NCBI GenBank assembly: GCA_047602365.1
Contig: JASGHM010000001.1
Coordinates: 1,240,001-1,304,000 of the forward strand
Direction: 5' to 3'
Length of the DNA stretch: 64,000 bases
Origin: Piscinibacter sp047602365
Lineage (GTDB): Bacteria > Pseudomonadota > Gammaproteobacteria > Burkholderiales > Burkholderiaceae_C
The notes under the pieces: model-generated
What the model was told of the DNA's origin: nothing
Seen by the model: only the letters and a program-made list of their open reading frames with translations
Databases searched by the model: none
Program-made: the position numbers and the translations under genes
Part shown: positions 48,414 through 56,209 of the stretch, piece after piece
Layout: every line of letters begins with the position of its first letter
Position numbering within the stretch: position 1 is the stretch's first letter

Positions 48414-49649
48414 ATGGGCAAGAAACTGCGGGTCGTCGTCGGTCTGTCCGGCGGCGTCGACTCCGCCGTGAGCGCGTGGCTGCTGAAACAGCAGGGCCAC
48501 GACGTCGTCGGCATCTTCATGAAGAACTGGGAGGACGACGACGACTCCGAGTACTGCTCGAGCAACGTCGACTTCGTCGACGCCGCCGCGGTGGCCGACG
48601 TGATCGGCATCGAGATCGAGCATGTCAACTTCGCCGCCGACTACAAGGACCGTGTCTTCGCCGAGTTCCTGCGCGAGTACCAGGCAGGCCGCACGCCGAA
48701 TCCCGACGTGCTGTGCAACGCCGAGATCAAGTTCAAGGCCTTCCTCGACCACGCGATGCGGCTGGGCGCGGAGAAGATCGCCACCGGCCATTACGCCGGG
48801 CGCTGGAACCCGGGCTGCCGGTGGCGCATGACCAGTCTCCACGGCGCCCGGGTGCGCGAGCGCGACGGCCGCTTCGAATTGCTCAAGGGGCTCGACCCGC
48901 TGAAGGACCAGAGCTACTTCCTGCATCGCCTGAACCAGGCGCAGCTGGAGCGCACGATGTTCCCGGTCGGCGAACTGCCGAAGACCGAGGTGCGCCGCAT
49001 CGCCGAGGAGATCGGCCTGCCGAACGCGAAGAAGAAGGACTCCACCGGCATCTGCTTCATCGGCGAGCGGCCGTTCCGCGAGTTCCTCAACCGTTACCTG
49101 GCCAACGAGCCTGGCCCGATCAAGGACGACCGCGGGCGGACCATCGGCGAGCACGTCGGCCTGAGCTTCTACACGCTGGGCCAGCGCAAGGGCATCGGCA
49201 TCGGCGGGTTGAAGGAACGCGGCGCCGTCAAGGGCGGCAGCGAGCACGAGCCCTGGTTCGTCGCCCGCAAGGACATGGCGACGAACACGCTGTACGCGGT
49301 GCAGGGCCACGAGCATCCCTGGCTGCTCTCGCACGCCCTGCGTGCCGACGACACCAGCTGGGTGGCCGGTGCGCCGCCGGCCGCCGGCGGCCATGGCGCG
49401 AAGACACGCTACCGCCAGGCCGACGCACCGTGCCGCTTCGAGGCCGGCACGGCGGGTGACTTCGCACTGCACTTCGACACGCCGCAATGGGCGGTCACGC
49501 CGGGGCAGTCGGCGGTGCTTTACGACGGCGAGGTCTGCCTGGGCGGCGGCGTGATTGACGACCCCTCGTCCGCGGAGTACCCCGGCCGATCCCCCGCGGG
49601 GATCGTGCCTGGCTTGGGGCGGCCCGGCGCCAGGCGCGTGCGCGAGTGA
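48414..49649 (+). CDS. mnmA: tRNA 2-thiouridine(34) synthase MnmA
   Basis: MnmA adds sulfur to U34 of tRNA-Lys, -Glu and -Gln. The 411-aa protein has the PP-loop S-G-G-V-D-S (residues 12-17) and the nucleophile Cys101 in 'NPDVLCNAEIKFKAFLDHA'. The persulfide Cys214 is in 'KDSTGICFIGERPFREFL', and 'VGLSFYTLGQRKGIGIGG' and 'RYRQADAPC'-type C-terminal beta domains follow. The start at 48414 is the 'MGKKLRVVVGLSGGVDS' opening; the longer upstream frame overlaps the hydratase gene. The last ~30 residues after 'LGGGVI' are unusual Pro/Gly/Arg-rich sequence lying over two DNA hairpins, so the natural stop may have been lost. Confidence 0.95.
   Translation: MGKKLRVVVGLSGGVDSAVSAWLLKQQGHDVVGIFMKNWEDDDDSEYCSSNVDFVDAAAVADVIGIEIEHVNFAADYKDRVFAEFLREYQAGRTPNPDVLCNAEIKFKAFLDHAMRLGAEKIATGHYAGRWNPGCRWRMTSLHGARVRERDGRFELLKGLDPLKDQSYFLHRLNQAQLERTMFPVGELPKTEVRRIAEEIGLPNAKKKDSTGICFIGERPFREFLNRYLANEPGPIKDDRGRTIGEHVGLSFYTLGQRKGIGIGGLKERGAVKGGSEHEPWFVARKDMATNTLYAVQGHEHPWLLSHALRADDTSWVAGAPPAAGGHGAKTRYRQADAPCRFEAGTAGDFALHFDTPQWAVTPGQSAVLYDGEVCLGGGVIDDPSSAEYPGRSPAGIVPGLGRPGARRVRE
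49588..49635. repeat. Two hairpins over the 3' end of mnmA
   Basis: GATCCCC-CGC-GGGGATC (49588-49604) and GCCTGGC...GCCAGGC (49607-49613 with 49629-49635) are both perfect stems. They lie within the last 20 codons of the mnmA frame, which looks like non-homologous tail sequence. They may be the original mnmA terminator region. Confidence 0.45.
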
Positions 49650-49659
49650 GCGCCCCGGC

Positions 49660-50280
49660 TCAGCGCGGGCTGGCCAGGTCCATCGTCCAGTAGCTGCCGT
49701 AGCTGTTCGACGAGCTGCCGCGGATGCAGGCCACGCCGACCTGCGTGAAGCCCGGGTTCATGATGTTCGCGCAGTGGCCGTCGCTGGCCATCCAGCCGTC
49801 CATCACCGCCGTCACCGTGCCGTAGCCGGCGGCGATGTTCTCGCCCAGGCTGCTCCAGGCGTAGCCGGCCGCGTCGACGCGCGCCGACATCGAGCTGCCG
49901 TTCGAGCCGGTGTGCGAGAAGAAGTTGTTGGTCACCATGTCCTGCGAATGCGCGGCGGCGGCGGTGGTCAGCTGCGCGTTCCAGGTCAGCGCGCCGGCGG
50001 GCGCGAAGCTGCCGCGCGCACCGCAGCTCGCGCCGGCAGCACGAACCTGGTTGATGCGGGCCAGCAGGCCGGCCTCGAAGTCGCTCAGCCCGCAGGTGGT
50101 CGCGGAGGCCGGGCTCGGCGCGGGCGCGGGGCTGGGTGCCGGGGTGGGTGCCGGGGTGGGTGCCGGGGTCGGCGACGGTGTGGGCGCGGGGGCCGGGTCG
50201 CTGCCACCGCCGCCGCAGGCGGCCAGCGCCGCCACCATCCACACGACCCCGAGGGTCCGAAGCTTCACGCAGGTCGACAT
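49660..50280 (-). CDS. CAP/SCP domain lipoprotein
   Basis: This 206-aa protein has a signal peptide ending in a lipobox (A-A-L-A-A-C near residue 22) then Gly. A Pro/Ala/Thr linker (about 28-58) is built from short P-T-P-A repeats. The CAP (cysteine-rich secretory, antigen 5, PR-1) domain shows 'FEAGLLARINQVRAAGASCG', 'LTWNAQLTTAAAAHSQDM', 'FFSHTGSNGSSMSARVDAAG' and 'GENIAAGYGTVTAVMDGWM', ending 'HCANIMNPGFTQVGVACIRG'. The putative metal-binding His and Glu are present (S-H-T-G, G-E-N-I). Bacterial CAP proteins are surface-exposed with largely unknown roles. The start at 50280 gives a normal signal peptide. Confidence 0.88.
   Translation of the reverse strand: MSTCVKLRTLGVVWMVAALAACGGGGSDPAPAPTPSPTPAPTPAPTPAPSPAPAPSPASATTCGLSDFEAGLLARINQVRAAGASCGARGSFAPAGALTWNAQLTTAAAAHSQDMVTNNFFSHTGSNGSSMSARVDAAGYAWSSLGENIAAGYGTVTAVMDGWMASDGHCANIMNPGFTQVGVACIRGSSSNSYGSYWTMDLASPR
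50135..50170. repeat. Three 12-bp tandem units in the CAP protein linker
   Basis: GGTGCCGGGGTG is repeated three times in phase (third unit ends GTC), encoding P-T-P-A on the minus strand. Slippage here would change linker length without breaking frame in 12-bp steps. Confidence 0.7.
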
Positions 50281-50385
50281 GGGCGCGCAGCCTAGCCGGC
50301 CACCCGCCTCGTGGCGGTGAGGAACCGTAAGCAAGCCCTTCAGTGCGCTGTTTCACGTGACAAGCGCCACGCCCGGCGCCGGCAC

Positions 50386-50412
50386 TCAAGTCCCACGACG
50401 CCAGTCCGAAAG
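50386..50412 (+). promoter_or_regulatory. Candidate sigma-28 (FliA) promoter
   Basis: TCAAGTCC (50386-50393), an 11-base spacer, and TCCGAAAG (50405-50412) match the FliA consensus TAAAGTTT-N11-GCCGATAA at 10 of 16 positions, including AAGT and CCGA cores. It lies 70 bases before the cupredoxin gene and the c-di-GMP gene behind it. The rest of the 202-bp spacer 50281-50482 shows no gene. Confidence 0.4.
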
Positions 50413-50482
50413 CCATCATGGCTGGCGGCCTCGACAACGGGGCCGGCACCGCCATTTGCCGCCGAGATCCGCCCTGAGTCCG

Positions 50483-51088
50483 ATGCGCCCCTTGCACCTC
50501 GCCTGCCTGACCCTGATGGCCGCGCCGCTGGCAGCACGGGCCGGCGCGCTCGTCGTGTCCGTGACGGATGCCACGGGCAAGCCGCTGCCCGACGCCGTCG
50601 TGCTGCTCGAGCCGGCCGCCGGCAAGGCCGCGGTCAAGCCCCTGCCCGAGACCGAGATCTCGCAGTCCAAGCGGCAGTTCATGCCACGCGTGACGGTGGT
50701 CACGGTCGGCACCCGGGTGGCCTTCCCGAACTTCGACACCGTGCGCCACCACGTCTATTCGTTCTCGGCGGCAAAGACCTTCGAGCTGAAGCTGTATGCC
50801 GGCGTGCCGGCGGCGCCGATCCAGTTCGACAAGCCCGGGCTGGTCGTGCTCGGCTGCAACATCCACGACCGCATGGCGGCCTGGGTCGTCGTGGCCGACA
50901 CACCCTGGTTCGCGCGCAGCGGCGCCGACGGCGTGGCGCGCATCGACGAGGCTCCGGCCGGCGCCTACCGGCTCAGCGCCTGGCATCCGGGCCTGGCCGC
51001 CGGAGGCGCCACGCCGGCGCGAGCCTTGCAACTCGGCGCGGGCGAGCAGTCCGAGGCGCTCAAGCTCGCCGTGGAGGCACAGCCGTGA
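50483..51088 (+). CDS. Cupredoxin-like exported protein ('methylamine utilization protein' type)
   Basis: This is a 201-aa protein with a signal peptide (about residues 1-20, ending 'AAPLAARA'). A transthyretin-like/cupredoxin beta fold follows. A type 1 copper site is suggested by His90 in 'FDTVRHHVYSFS' and the cluster Cys125-x-x-His128-x-x-Met131 in 'LVVLGCNIHDRMAAWVVVAD', spaced as in plastocyanin and amicyanin. Homologues are often labelled methylamine utilization protein, but no mau genes are near. Its stop region meets the GGDEF-EAL gene; pairs of a cupredoxin-like protein with a c-di-GMP protein recur in betaproteobacteria, suggesting redox or copper sensing. Confidence 0.82.
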   Translation: MRPLHLACLTLMAAPLAARAGALVVSVTDATGKPLPDAVVLLEPAAGKAAVKPLPETEISQSKRQFMPRVTVVTVGTRVAFPNFDTVRHHVYSFSAAKTFELKLYAGVPAAPIQFDKPGLVVLGCNIHDRMAAWVVVADTPWFARSGADGVARIDEAPAGAYRLSAWHPGLAAGGATPARALQLGAGEQSEALKLAVEAQP

Positions 51089-51151
51089 CCCTGCGCGCCG
51101 CAGCACCACCCGGCCCTGGCCTGGTTCCATCGCTCCTTCGGCGCGCGTGTC

Positions 51152-53500
51152 GTGGCGCTGTTCCTCGGCCTGCTCGCGCTGGTGCAGATCGCCAGCTTCA
51201 GCGCCATCAAGCACAGCTTGCGCGAGCAGGCCTACCGCGAGCTGCCCGAGGCGCTGGCCGTCGCCGAGCGGGTGATGCTGGCCCAGCTCGACGCCCAGGC
51301 CGCGCAGCAGTCGCAGCGGGTGCGCGTCTACGGCGCCGACTACGGGCTGCACAGCGTCGTCAACGAGGACGCCGAGACCATCCGCTCGCTGCTCGAGGAG
51401 AACGCCACCGGGCGCACCGGCGCGGACGAGGCCGCGCTGCTCGACCGCGACCTGGCTCCGCGCGCCAGCTTCGGCAAGCACATCGCCACGCTGGTGCCGC
51501 GCATGCAGCACCTGGCCACGACCGCTGCGCGGGAAGGCAGCGCCAGCGAGGTCACGATGCTGGCCGGCGTCCTGCATCGCATCGTGATCGCGCCGGTCAA
51601 GCCGCCCAACGGCGAACAGCTCGGCTGGCTGCTGATGAGCTTCCGCCTCGACGCCCGCCTGATCGACGACATGCGCGTCCTGTCCAAGCTGCACTTCACG
51701 CTGCTCGCGCGCGACGCCGACGGCTGGCAGCTGGCGCTGAGCAGCGTGGCGCCGGCGCTTGCGCAAGGCTTCGCGGACGAGGCGGCGGCCGACGACCGCT
51801 CGGCAATGCGCTCGATCCACGTGCACGGCGAGGAACTGGGCCTGCGCGTGCGGCCGCTGGCCGGCGGCACGGTGCTCGGCGTGGTCTCGGCGTCGATCGA
51901 CGAGGCCACCCAGGTGCCGCGGCAGCTGCAGCTGGGCCTGCTGCTGATCACGCTGGCCGCCTTCGGCGTCTTCGCGATCGGCAGCCTCTACACCGCCGGC
52001 CGTGTCATCAAGCCGCTGCGCACGCTGGCCAGCGCGGCCGAGCGCCTCGGCTCGGGCGACTATGCGACGCCGGTGCGCGGCCTGCACCGCAGCGACGAGA
52101 TCGGCGAGCTGGCCCAATCCTTCGAGAGCATGCGCATCAGCGTGGCCGAGAAGCAGGATCAGATCCTGCGGCTGGCCTACTGGGACGCACTGACCGGGCT
52201 GCCCAACCGGGCGCAGTTCCGCGACGCGGTGGTCGCGGCCATCGCCGGCGCCGGCGCCGCGCGCGCGCCGGTGGCCGTGCTGATGCTCGACCTCGACCGC
52301 TTCAAGCATGTCAACGACGTGCTCGGTTATGCCTTCGGCGACAAGCTGCTGCAGGGCGTGGCCGAGCGCCTGTCGCGCGAGGTGATGCGCGACGGCGACC
52401 TGGTCGCCCGGCTGTCGGGCGACGAGTTCGCGATCCTGCTGCGCGCCGGCGACCCGGCACTGGCCGCCTCGGTGGCACAGCGTGTGGCGGCGGCCTTCGA
52501 GCAGCCGCTGACGCTGGACGAGCACAAGGTCGACATGGGCGCCGGCATCGGCATCGCCTGCTGGCCGCAGGACGCCGGCGATGCCGATGCGTTGATCAAC
52601 CGCGCCGAGGTGGCGATGTACGCCGCCAAGCAGCGCCACCAGGGCGCGCTGCGCTACGAGCCCTCGCTGGACGCCGGCAGCGCGCTGACGCTGTCGCTGC
52701 TCAGCGACCTGCGCCGGGCGATCGAGCACGGCGAGCTGCGCCTGTTCCTGCAGCCCAAGCTCGCGCTGGCGACCGGCGCGGTGGTCGGCGCCGAGGCGCT
52801 GGTGCGCTGGCAGCACCCGACGCGCGGCCTGGTGCCGCCGATCCAGTTCATTCCCTTCGCCGAGCAGACCGGCTTCATCCGCCAGCTGACGATCTGGGTG
52901 TTCGAGGCCGCCGCGCAGGCCTGGCGCGAGCTGCATGCCGACGGCACGCGGCTGGTGCTGTCGGTCAACCTGTCGGTGCGCGACCTGATGGACCAGGACC
53001 TGCCGCTCAAGCTGGAGGCGCTGCTGGTCAAGCACCGCGTGCCGGCCGAGGCCTTCTGCCTGGAGATCACCGAGAGCGCGATCATGGACGACCCCGAGCG
53101 CGCGCTGGGCACGCTGAACCGCCTGGCCGCGATGGGTTTCAAGCTGTCCATCGACGACTTCGGCTCCGGCCAGTCGTCCTACGGCTACCTGAAGCGCCTG
53201 CCGGTCGACGAGCTGAAGATCGACATGGTCTTCATCCGCAACATGGACAAGGACCCGGTCGACGGCAAGATCGTGCGCTCCATCGTCGAGCTGGCGCACA
53301 ACCTCGAGCTCACTGTGGTCGCCGAGGGCGTCGAGAACGCCCGCATCTGGGAGCTGCTGCACGAGCTGCGCTGCGACCAGGCGCAGGGCTACCACATGGG
53401 CAAGCCGATGCCGGTGGCCGAGTTCCGGCCCTGGTCGGCCCGCTGGGTCGAGGCGCGCGCGCTGCCTGCCCGCGCCGCCGGCGCCGCACTGCTGCACTGA
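51152..53500 (+). CDS. Membrane GGDEF-EAL protein (c-di-GMP cyclase/phosphodiesterase)
   Basis: The protein is at least 782 aa. A transmembrane helix lies at the extreme N-terminus, then a periplasmic region (about 25-255), a second helix (about 258-280) and HAMP ('TAGRVIKPLRTLASAAERLG'). The GGDEF domain has its motif as S-G-D-E-F (about 421-425), and the EAL domain has 'GAEALVRWQHP', 'CLEITESAIM' and 'KLSIDDFGSGQSSYGYLKRL', so phosphodiesterase residues look intact. Cyclase activity may persist despite the GGDEF variant. The GTG at 51152 puts the helix at residue 1. The frame stays open to 51089 with a plausible cytoplasmic lead (ALAWFHRSFGARV), and a GTG at 51085 in another frame suggests a lost base. 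Confidence 0.88.
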   Translation: MALFLGLLALVQIASFSAIKHSLREQAYRELPEALAVAERVMLAQLDAQAAQQSQRVRVYGADYGLHSVVNEDAETIRSLLEENATGRTGADEAALLDRDLAPRASFGKHIATLVPRMQHLATTAAREGSASEVTMLAGVLHRIVIAPVKPPNGEQLGWLLMSFRLDARLIDDMRVLSKLHFTLLARDADGWQLALSSVAPALAQGFADEAAADDRSAMRSIHVHGEELGLRVRPLAGGTVLGVVSASIDEATQVPRQLQLGLLLITLAAFGVFAIGSLYTAGRVIKPLRTLASAAERLGSGDYATPVRGLHRSDEIGELAQSFESMRISVAEKQDQILRLAYWDALTGLPNRAQFRDAVVAAIAGAGAARAPVAVLMLDLDRFKHVNDVLGYAFGDKLLQGVAERLSREVMRDGDLVARLSGDEFAILLRAGDPALAASVAQRVAAAFEQPLTLDEHKVDMGAGIGIACWPQDAGDADALINRAEVAMYAAKQRHQGALRYEPSLDAGSALTLSLLSDLRRAIEHGELRLFLQPKLALATGAVVGAEALVRWQHPTRGLVPPIQFIPFAEQTGFIRQLTIWVFEAAAQAWRELHADGTRLVLSVNLSVRDLMDQDLPLKLEALLVKHRVPAEAFCLEITESAIMDDPERALGTLNRLAAMGFKLSIDDFGSGQSSYGYLKRLPVDELKIDMVFIRNMDKDPVDGKIVRSIVELAHNLELTVVAEGVENARIWELLHELRCDQAQGYHMGKPMPVAEFRPWSARWVEARALPARAAGAALLH

Positions 53501-53520
53501 AACGCCGCGCGCGGCGAGAA

Positions 53521-53541
53521 TCCGGGCTCCCGCAGCCCGGA
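53521..53541. terminator. Hairpin between the GGDEF-EAL gene and osmC-like gene
   Basis: TCCGGGCT (53521-53528) pairs with AGCCCGGA (53534-53541) over a 5-base loop, preceded by a 14-bp GC palindrome at 53503-53516. It may end the upstream transcript. It overlaps the GGAG used by the next gene, so it could also hide that ribosome-binding site. Confidence 0.45.
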
Positions 53542-53548
53542 GCCCGCC

Positions 53549-54022
53549 ATGTCCGAATACGTCGCCAGCCTGCGCTGGCAACGCGGCGACCAGCCGTTCA
53601 GCGACCGACGCTACAGCCGCCGCCACGAGATGCACTTCGACGGTGGCGCGATGGTGCCGGCCTCGTCGTCGCCGCATTCGGTGCGCGTGCCCTTCTCCGA
53701 CCCGGCCGCGGTCGACCCCGAAGAAGCCTTCGTCGCCGCGCTGTCGAGCTGCCACCTGCTGTGGTTCCTCGACATCGCCTGCCGCGCCGGCTGGATCGTC
53801 GACGACTACCGCGACGACGCCGTCGGCGTGATGGCCAAGGACGAGCGTGGCCGCCTGGCCATCACCGTGGTGACGCTGCGCCCGGCGGTGCGCTTCGGCG
53901 GCGACAAGCGCCCCGACGCCGCCGAGATCGTGCGGCTGCACCACGCCGCGCACGAGGAATGTTTCATCGCCAACTCGGTGCGCAGCGAGGTGCGCTGCGA
54001 GCCGGTGCTCACCGGGGAGTGA
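53549..54022 (+). CDS. OsmC family protein
   Basis: This 157-aa protein has the OsmC/Ohr fold. 'SRRHEMHFDGGAMVPASSSP' and 'DPEEAFVAALSSCHLLWFLD' carry the first active-site Cys (S-S-C-H), and 'HHAAHEECFIANSVRSEVRC' carries the second (E-E-C-F), as needed for thiol peroxidase activity against organic hydroperoxides. The length and central helix are typical of the OsmC-like rather than Ohr subgroup. The stop overlaps the PaiB-like gene's GTG start (GTGA). The ribosome-binding GGAG lies partly within an upstream hairpin. Confidence 0.88.
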   Translation: MSEYVASLRWQRGDQPFSDRRYSRRHEMHFDGGAMVPASSSPHSVRVPFSDPAAVDPEEAFVAALSSCHLLWFLDIACRAGWIVDDYRDDAVGVMAKDERGRLAITVVTLRPAVRFGGDKRPDAAEIVRLHHAAHEECFIANSVRSEVRCEPVLTGE

Positions 54023-54657
54023 ACGTGTACCTGCCCAAGCACTTCGAGGAGAACCGCGCCGAAGTCCTGCACGAACTGCTGCGCGCCCATCCGCTCGGCC
54101 TGCTGGTCACGCAGCCCGGCGGCGTGCTGCGCGCCGACAGCATCCCCTTCATGCTCGATGCGCAGCGCGGCCCGCACGGCACGCTGGTGGCGCACGTCGC
54201 GCGGGCCAACACGCTGTGGCGCGAAGCCGCCGGTGGCGATGCGCTGGTGGTCTTCCAGGGCGCGCAGGCCTACGTCAGCCCGAGCGCCTACCCGAGCAAG
54301 GCCGAGCACGGCAAGGTGGTGCCGACCTGGAACTACGTCATGGTGCAGGCGCGCGGCCGCCTGCGCGCGATCGAGGATGCGGCCTGGCTGCATGCGCTGG
54401 TCTCGCGCCTGACGGAACGCCACGAATCGCCACGCGCCGCGCCCTGGGCGGTCGGCGACGCGCCGGCCGACTACGTCGAGAAGATGCTCGGTGCGATCGT
54501 CGGCATCGAGATCGAGCTCGAGTCGCTGGTCGGCAAGTGGAAGGTCAGCCAGAACCGCAGCGCCGCCGACCGCGAGGGCGTGGCGCGCACGCTGGACGCC
54601 GAGGGTGGCGACGCGGCTGCGGCGATGGCGCGCGCGGTGCGCGAGGGCGCTGGTTAG
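54019..54657 (+). CDS. PaiB-type FMN-binding protein (negative transcriptional regulator family)
   Basis: This is a 212-aa split-barrel flavin-binding protein. 'MYLPKHFEENRAEVLHELLR', 'HPLGLLVTQPGGVLRADSIP', 'VVFQGAQAYVSPSAYPSKAE', 'KVVPTWNYVMVQARG' and the C-terminal 'GIEIELESLVGKWKVSQNRS' are hallmarks of the PaiB family, named after a Bacillus regulator of sporulation and protease genes. A direct transcriptional role in proteobacteria is not established. A GTG start at 54019 overlaps the OsmC-family stop and follows GGGGAG; a second GTG two codons on is possible. Confidence 0.87.
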   Translation: MNVYLPKHFEENRAEVLHELLRAHPLGLLVTQPGGVLRADSIPFMLDAQRGPHGTLVAHVARANTLWREAAGGDALVVFQGAQAYVSPSAYPSKAEHGKVVPTWNYVMVQARGRLRAIEDAAWLHALVSRLTERHESPRAAPWAVGDAPADYVEKMLGAIVGIEIELESLVGKWKVSQNRSAADREGVARTLDAEGGDAAAAMARAVREGAG

Positions 54658-54664
54658 GGCCCGT

Positions 54665-55549
54665 TCAGGCCTCGGCGAGCGTGTCCGCCTCGCCGAAGCT
54701 CTCGAGGCAGTGCTGCAGGTCGTCGCCACTGAGGCCCAGCCAGTCGCAGGCCGCGGCACCGAAACCTTCCCAGTCGGCATCGGGCGCGACGCCGGCCTGC
54801 CGGCCGAGCAGGAAGTCGGCCACCAGACCGGCGGCGACCAGCGTGTGCACCTCGGGTTCGGTGTCGCCGGCCCCCAAAGACTCCAGACTGTGGTGCAGGC
54901 GGATCGCCGCCATCACGGCCGGCGCCAGCGACCAGGCGCGGGCAGTCAGCGCACCGACGACGGCGTGGTCGGTGCGGTGGTTGGCGTTTTCGGTCTCGAC
55001 GAAGCTGCGGTCCTTGCGGGCACGCGCCTCGACCACCGTGCCGGCATAACCACGCACGCTCTGCATCAGCACCGGCAGGCCGACATGGCTGAACAGGCCG
55101 TAGTTGTGGGCCAGCTCGGGCGACAGGCCGGGCAGCTGGCCGGCGATCCAGGCCAGCGCCTGCGCACGGCGCGTCGACTGCTCCCAGAAACCCGACAGCA
55201 AGGCACTGTTCACCGGCAGGGCGTGGCGGGCGAGGAAGCCGGTCATCAGCGCGGCGGTCTGGCGCAGGCCCAGGCGGTTCATCGCCTGCCCGACCGAGAC
55301 CACGGGGGGCGCCCCGGCGAACAGCGCGCCATTGGCGTTGCGGATCAGCGTGGCGGCCATCGCCACGTCGGCGTTGGCGATGCGCGCCACCTCGTTGAGG
55401 TCGGGCTCGGCCTCGGCCAGCGCCTGCTGCAGCCGCGTCAGCAGCTCCGGGCAGGGCGGCACGACGATCTGCCGCAGCGGGCCGTTGCGGCGGGCGGCGT
55501 CGATCTCTTGGGCGATGGCGGCGACTCGGACAGCGGCAGGACGGCTCAT
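54665..55549 (-). CDS. HDOD domain-containing protein
   Basis: This 294-aa protein has an HDOD domain over most of its length. 'LPELLTRLQQALA'-type opening ('VVPPCPELLTRLQQALAEAE'), 'LNEVARIANADVAMAATLIR', 'VSVGQAMNRLGLRQTAALMT' and 'HNYGLFSHVGLPVLMQSVRG' are characteristic. The HD metal-ligand residues are only partly kept ('NHRTDHAVVGALTARAW'), so it is probably a non-catalytic signalling module, as usual for HDOD proteins. Targets in other bacteria include motility and c-di-GMP control, and a GGDEF-EAL gene lies 1.2 kb away. The start at 55549 is set by the end of homologous sequence; the longer frame overlaps ssb. Confidence 0.85.
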   Translation of the reverse strand: MSRPAAVRVAAIAQEIDAARRNGPLRQIVVPPCPELLTRLQQALAEAEPDLNEVARIANADVAMAATLIRNANGALFAGAPPVVSVGQAMNRLGLRQTAALMTGFLARHALPVNSALLSGFWEQSTRRAQALAWIAGQLPGLSPELAHNYGLFSHVGLPVLMQSVRGYAGTVVEARARKDRSFVETENANHRTDHAVVGALTARAWSLAPAVMAAIRLHHSLESLGAGDTEPEVHTLVAAGLVADFLLGRQAGVAPDADWEGFGAAACDWLGLSGDDLQHCLESFGEADTLAEA

Positions 55550-55585
55550 CCGGGGGTCATCGGCTGCCGCTGGCCGGACTTGAGC

Positions 55586-55601
55586 CCCGGCGCCCGCCGG
55601 G
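55586..55601 (-). terminator. Short GC hairpin downstream of ssb
   Basis: CCCGGC (55586-55591) pairs with GCCGGG (55596-55601) over a GCCC loop, 7 bases beyond the ssb stop. It lacks a T-tract. It may separate ssb from the HDOD gene on the same strand. Confidence 0.4.
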
Positions 55602-55607
55602 CCGTGC

Positions 55608-56099
55608 TCAGAACGGGATGTCGTCGTCCATGTTGTCGAAGCCAGTGGCCGGCTTCGAGGCAGGCTTGCTGGCCGCCGGGCGGGCCGCCGGGGCGCTGCG
55701 CTGCGGGCGCTCGGCGTAGGAATCGTCGCCGCCGCGCTCCTCGCCGGCGCCGCCACCCATGCCTTCACGGCCGCCGAGCATCTGCATCTCGGTGGCGATG
55801 ACCTCGGTGGTGTACTGGTCCTTGCCTTCCTTGTCCTGCCACTTGCGCGTCTTCAGGCGGCCTTCGACGTAGACCGAGCGGCCCTTCTTCAGGTACTCGC
55901 CGGCGATCTCGGCGAGCCGGTCGTAGAACACCACGCGGTGCCATTCGGTCTCTTCCTGGCGCTCGCCGGAGTCCTTGTTCTTCCATTGCCGCGTGGTCGC
56001 CACGCTGACGTTGCAGACCGCGTTGCCGTTGGGCGTGTAGCGCACTTCGGGGTCGCGGCCGAGGTTGCCGATGATCTGGACTTTGTTCAACGAGGCCAT
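55608..56099 (-). CDS. ssb: Single-stranded DNA-binding protein
   Basis: This 163-aa SSB has an OB-fold (about residues 1-110): 'MASLNKVQIIGNLGRDPEVR', 'CNVSVATTRQWKNKDSGERQ', 'EETEWHRVVFYDRLAEIAGE' and 'KGRSVYVEGRLKTRKWQDKE'. A Gly/Ala/Pro-rich disordered linker and the acidic C-terminal tip D-D-D-I-P-F follow; the tip recruits replication and repair enzymes including RecQ, whose gene is 6.5 kb away. It is complete and typical in length for betaproteobacteria. A GATAAT -10-like element lies about 50 bases upstream of the start. Confidence 0.97.
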   Translation of the reverse strand: MASLNKVQIIGNLGRDPEVRYTPNGNAVCNVSVATTRQWKNKDSGERQEETEWHRVVFYDRLAEIAGEYLKKGRSVYVEGRLKTRKWQDKEGKDQYTTEVIATEMQMLGGREGMGGGAGEERGGDDSYAERPQRSAPAARPAASKPASKPATGFDNMDDDIPF

Positions 56100-56141
56100 G
56101 GCGCTCTCCGCTGGGATTCGGGTGGTCGGATGGGGGAATGA

Positions 56142-56154
56142 GCGGATTATCCGC
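56142..56154 (-). promoter_or_regulatory. Palindrome with GATAAT upstream of ssb
   Basis: GCGGAT-T-ATCCGC is a perfect 13-bp palindrome. Read on the minus strand it contains GATAAT at a plausible -10 distance (about 45-50 bases) from the ssb ATG. It could be the ssb promoter with an overlapping repressor site. It is not a recognisable LexA box. Confidence 0.4.
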
Positions 56155-56209
56155 CGGCTGCCGTGGCCGGCGCTTCCCTCCGGCTGGCGGCAGCGGCGGG
56201 TGCCCCCGT

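Noticed and set aside
50483..51088. A methylamine utilization locus
   Set aside because: Only the cupredoxin-like protein carries that label; no mau dehydrogenase or maturation genes are nearby.
49520..53953. A 1,477-codon open frame on the minus strand opposite the CAP, cupredoxin and GGDEF-EAL genes
   Set aside because: In very GC-rich DNA the antisense frame of real genes stays open. Its sequence is Ala/Arg/His-rich with no domain, while the other strand encodes recognisable proteins.
50311..54657. A 1,448-codon plus-strand frame through the cupredoxin and EAL genes
   Set aside because: Only its last 212 codons (PaiB-like protein) are real; the rest is an out-of-frame shadow of the genes above.
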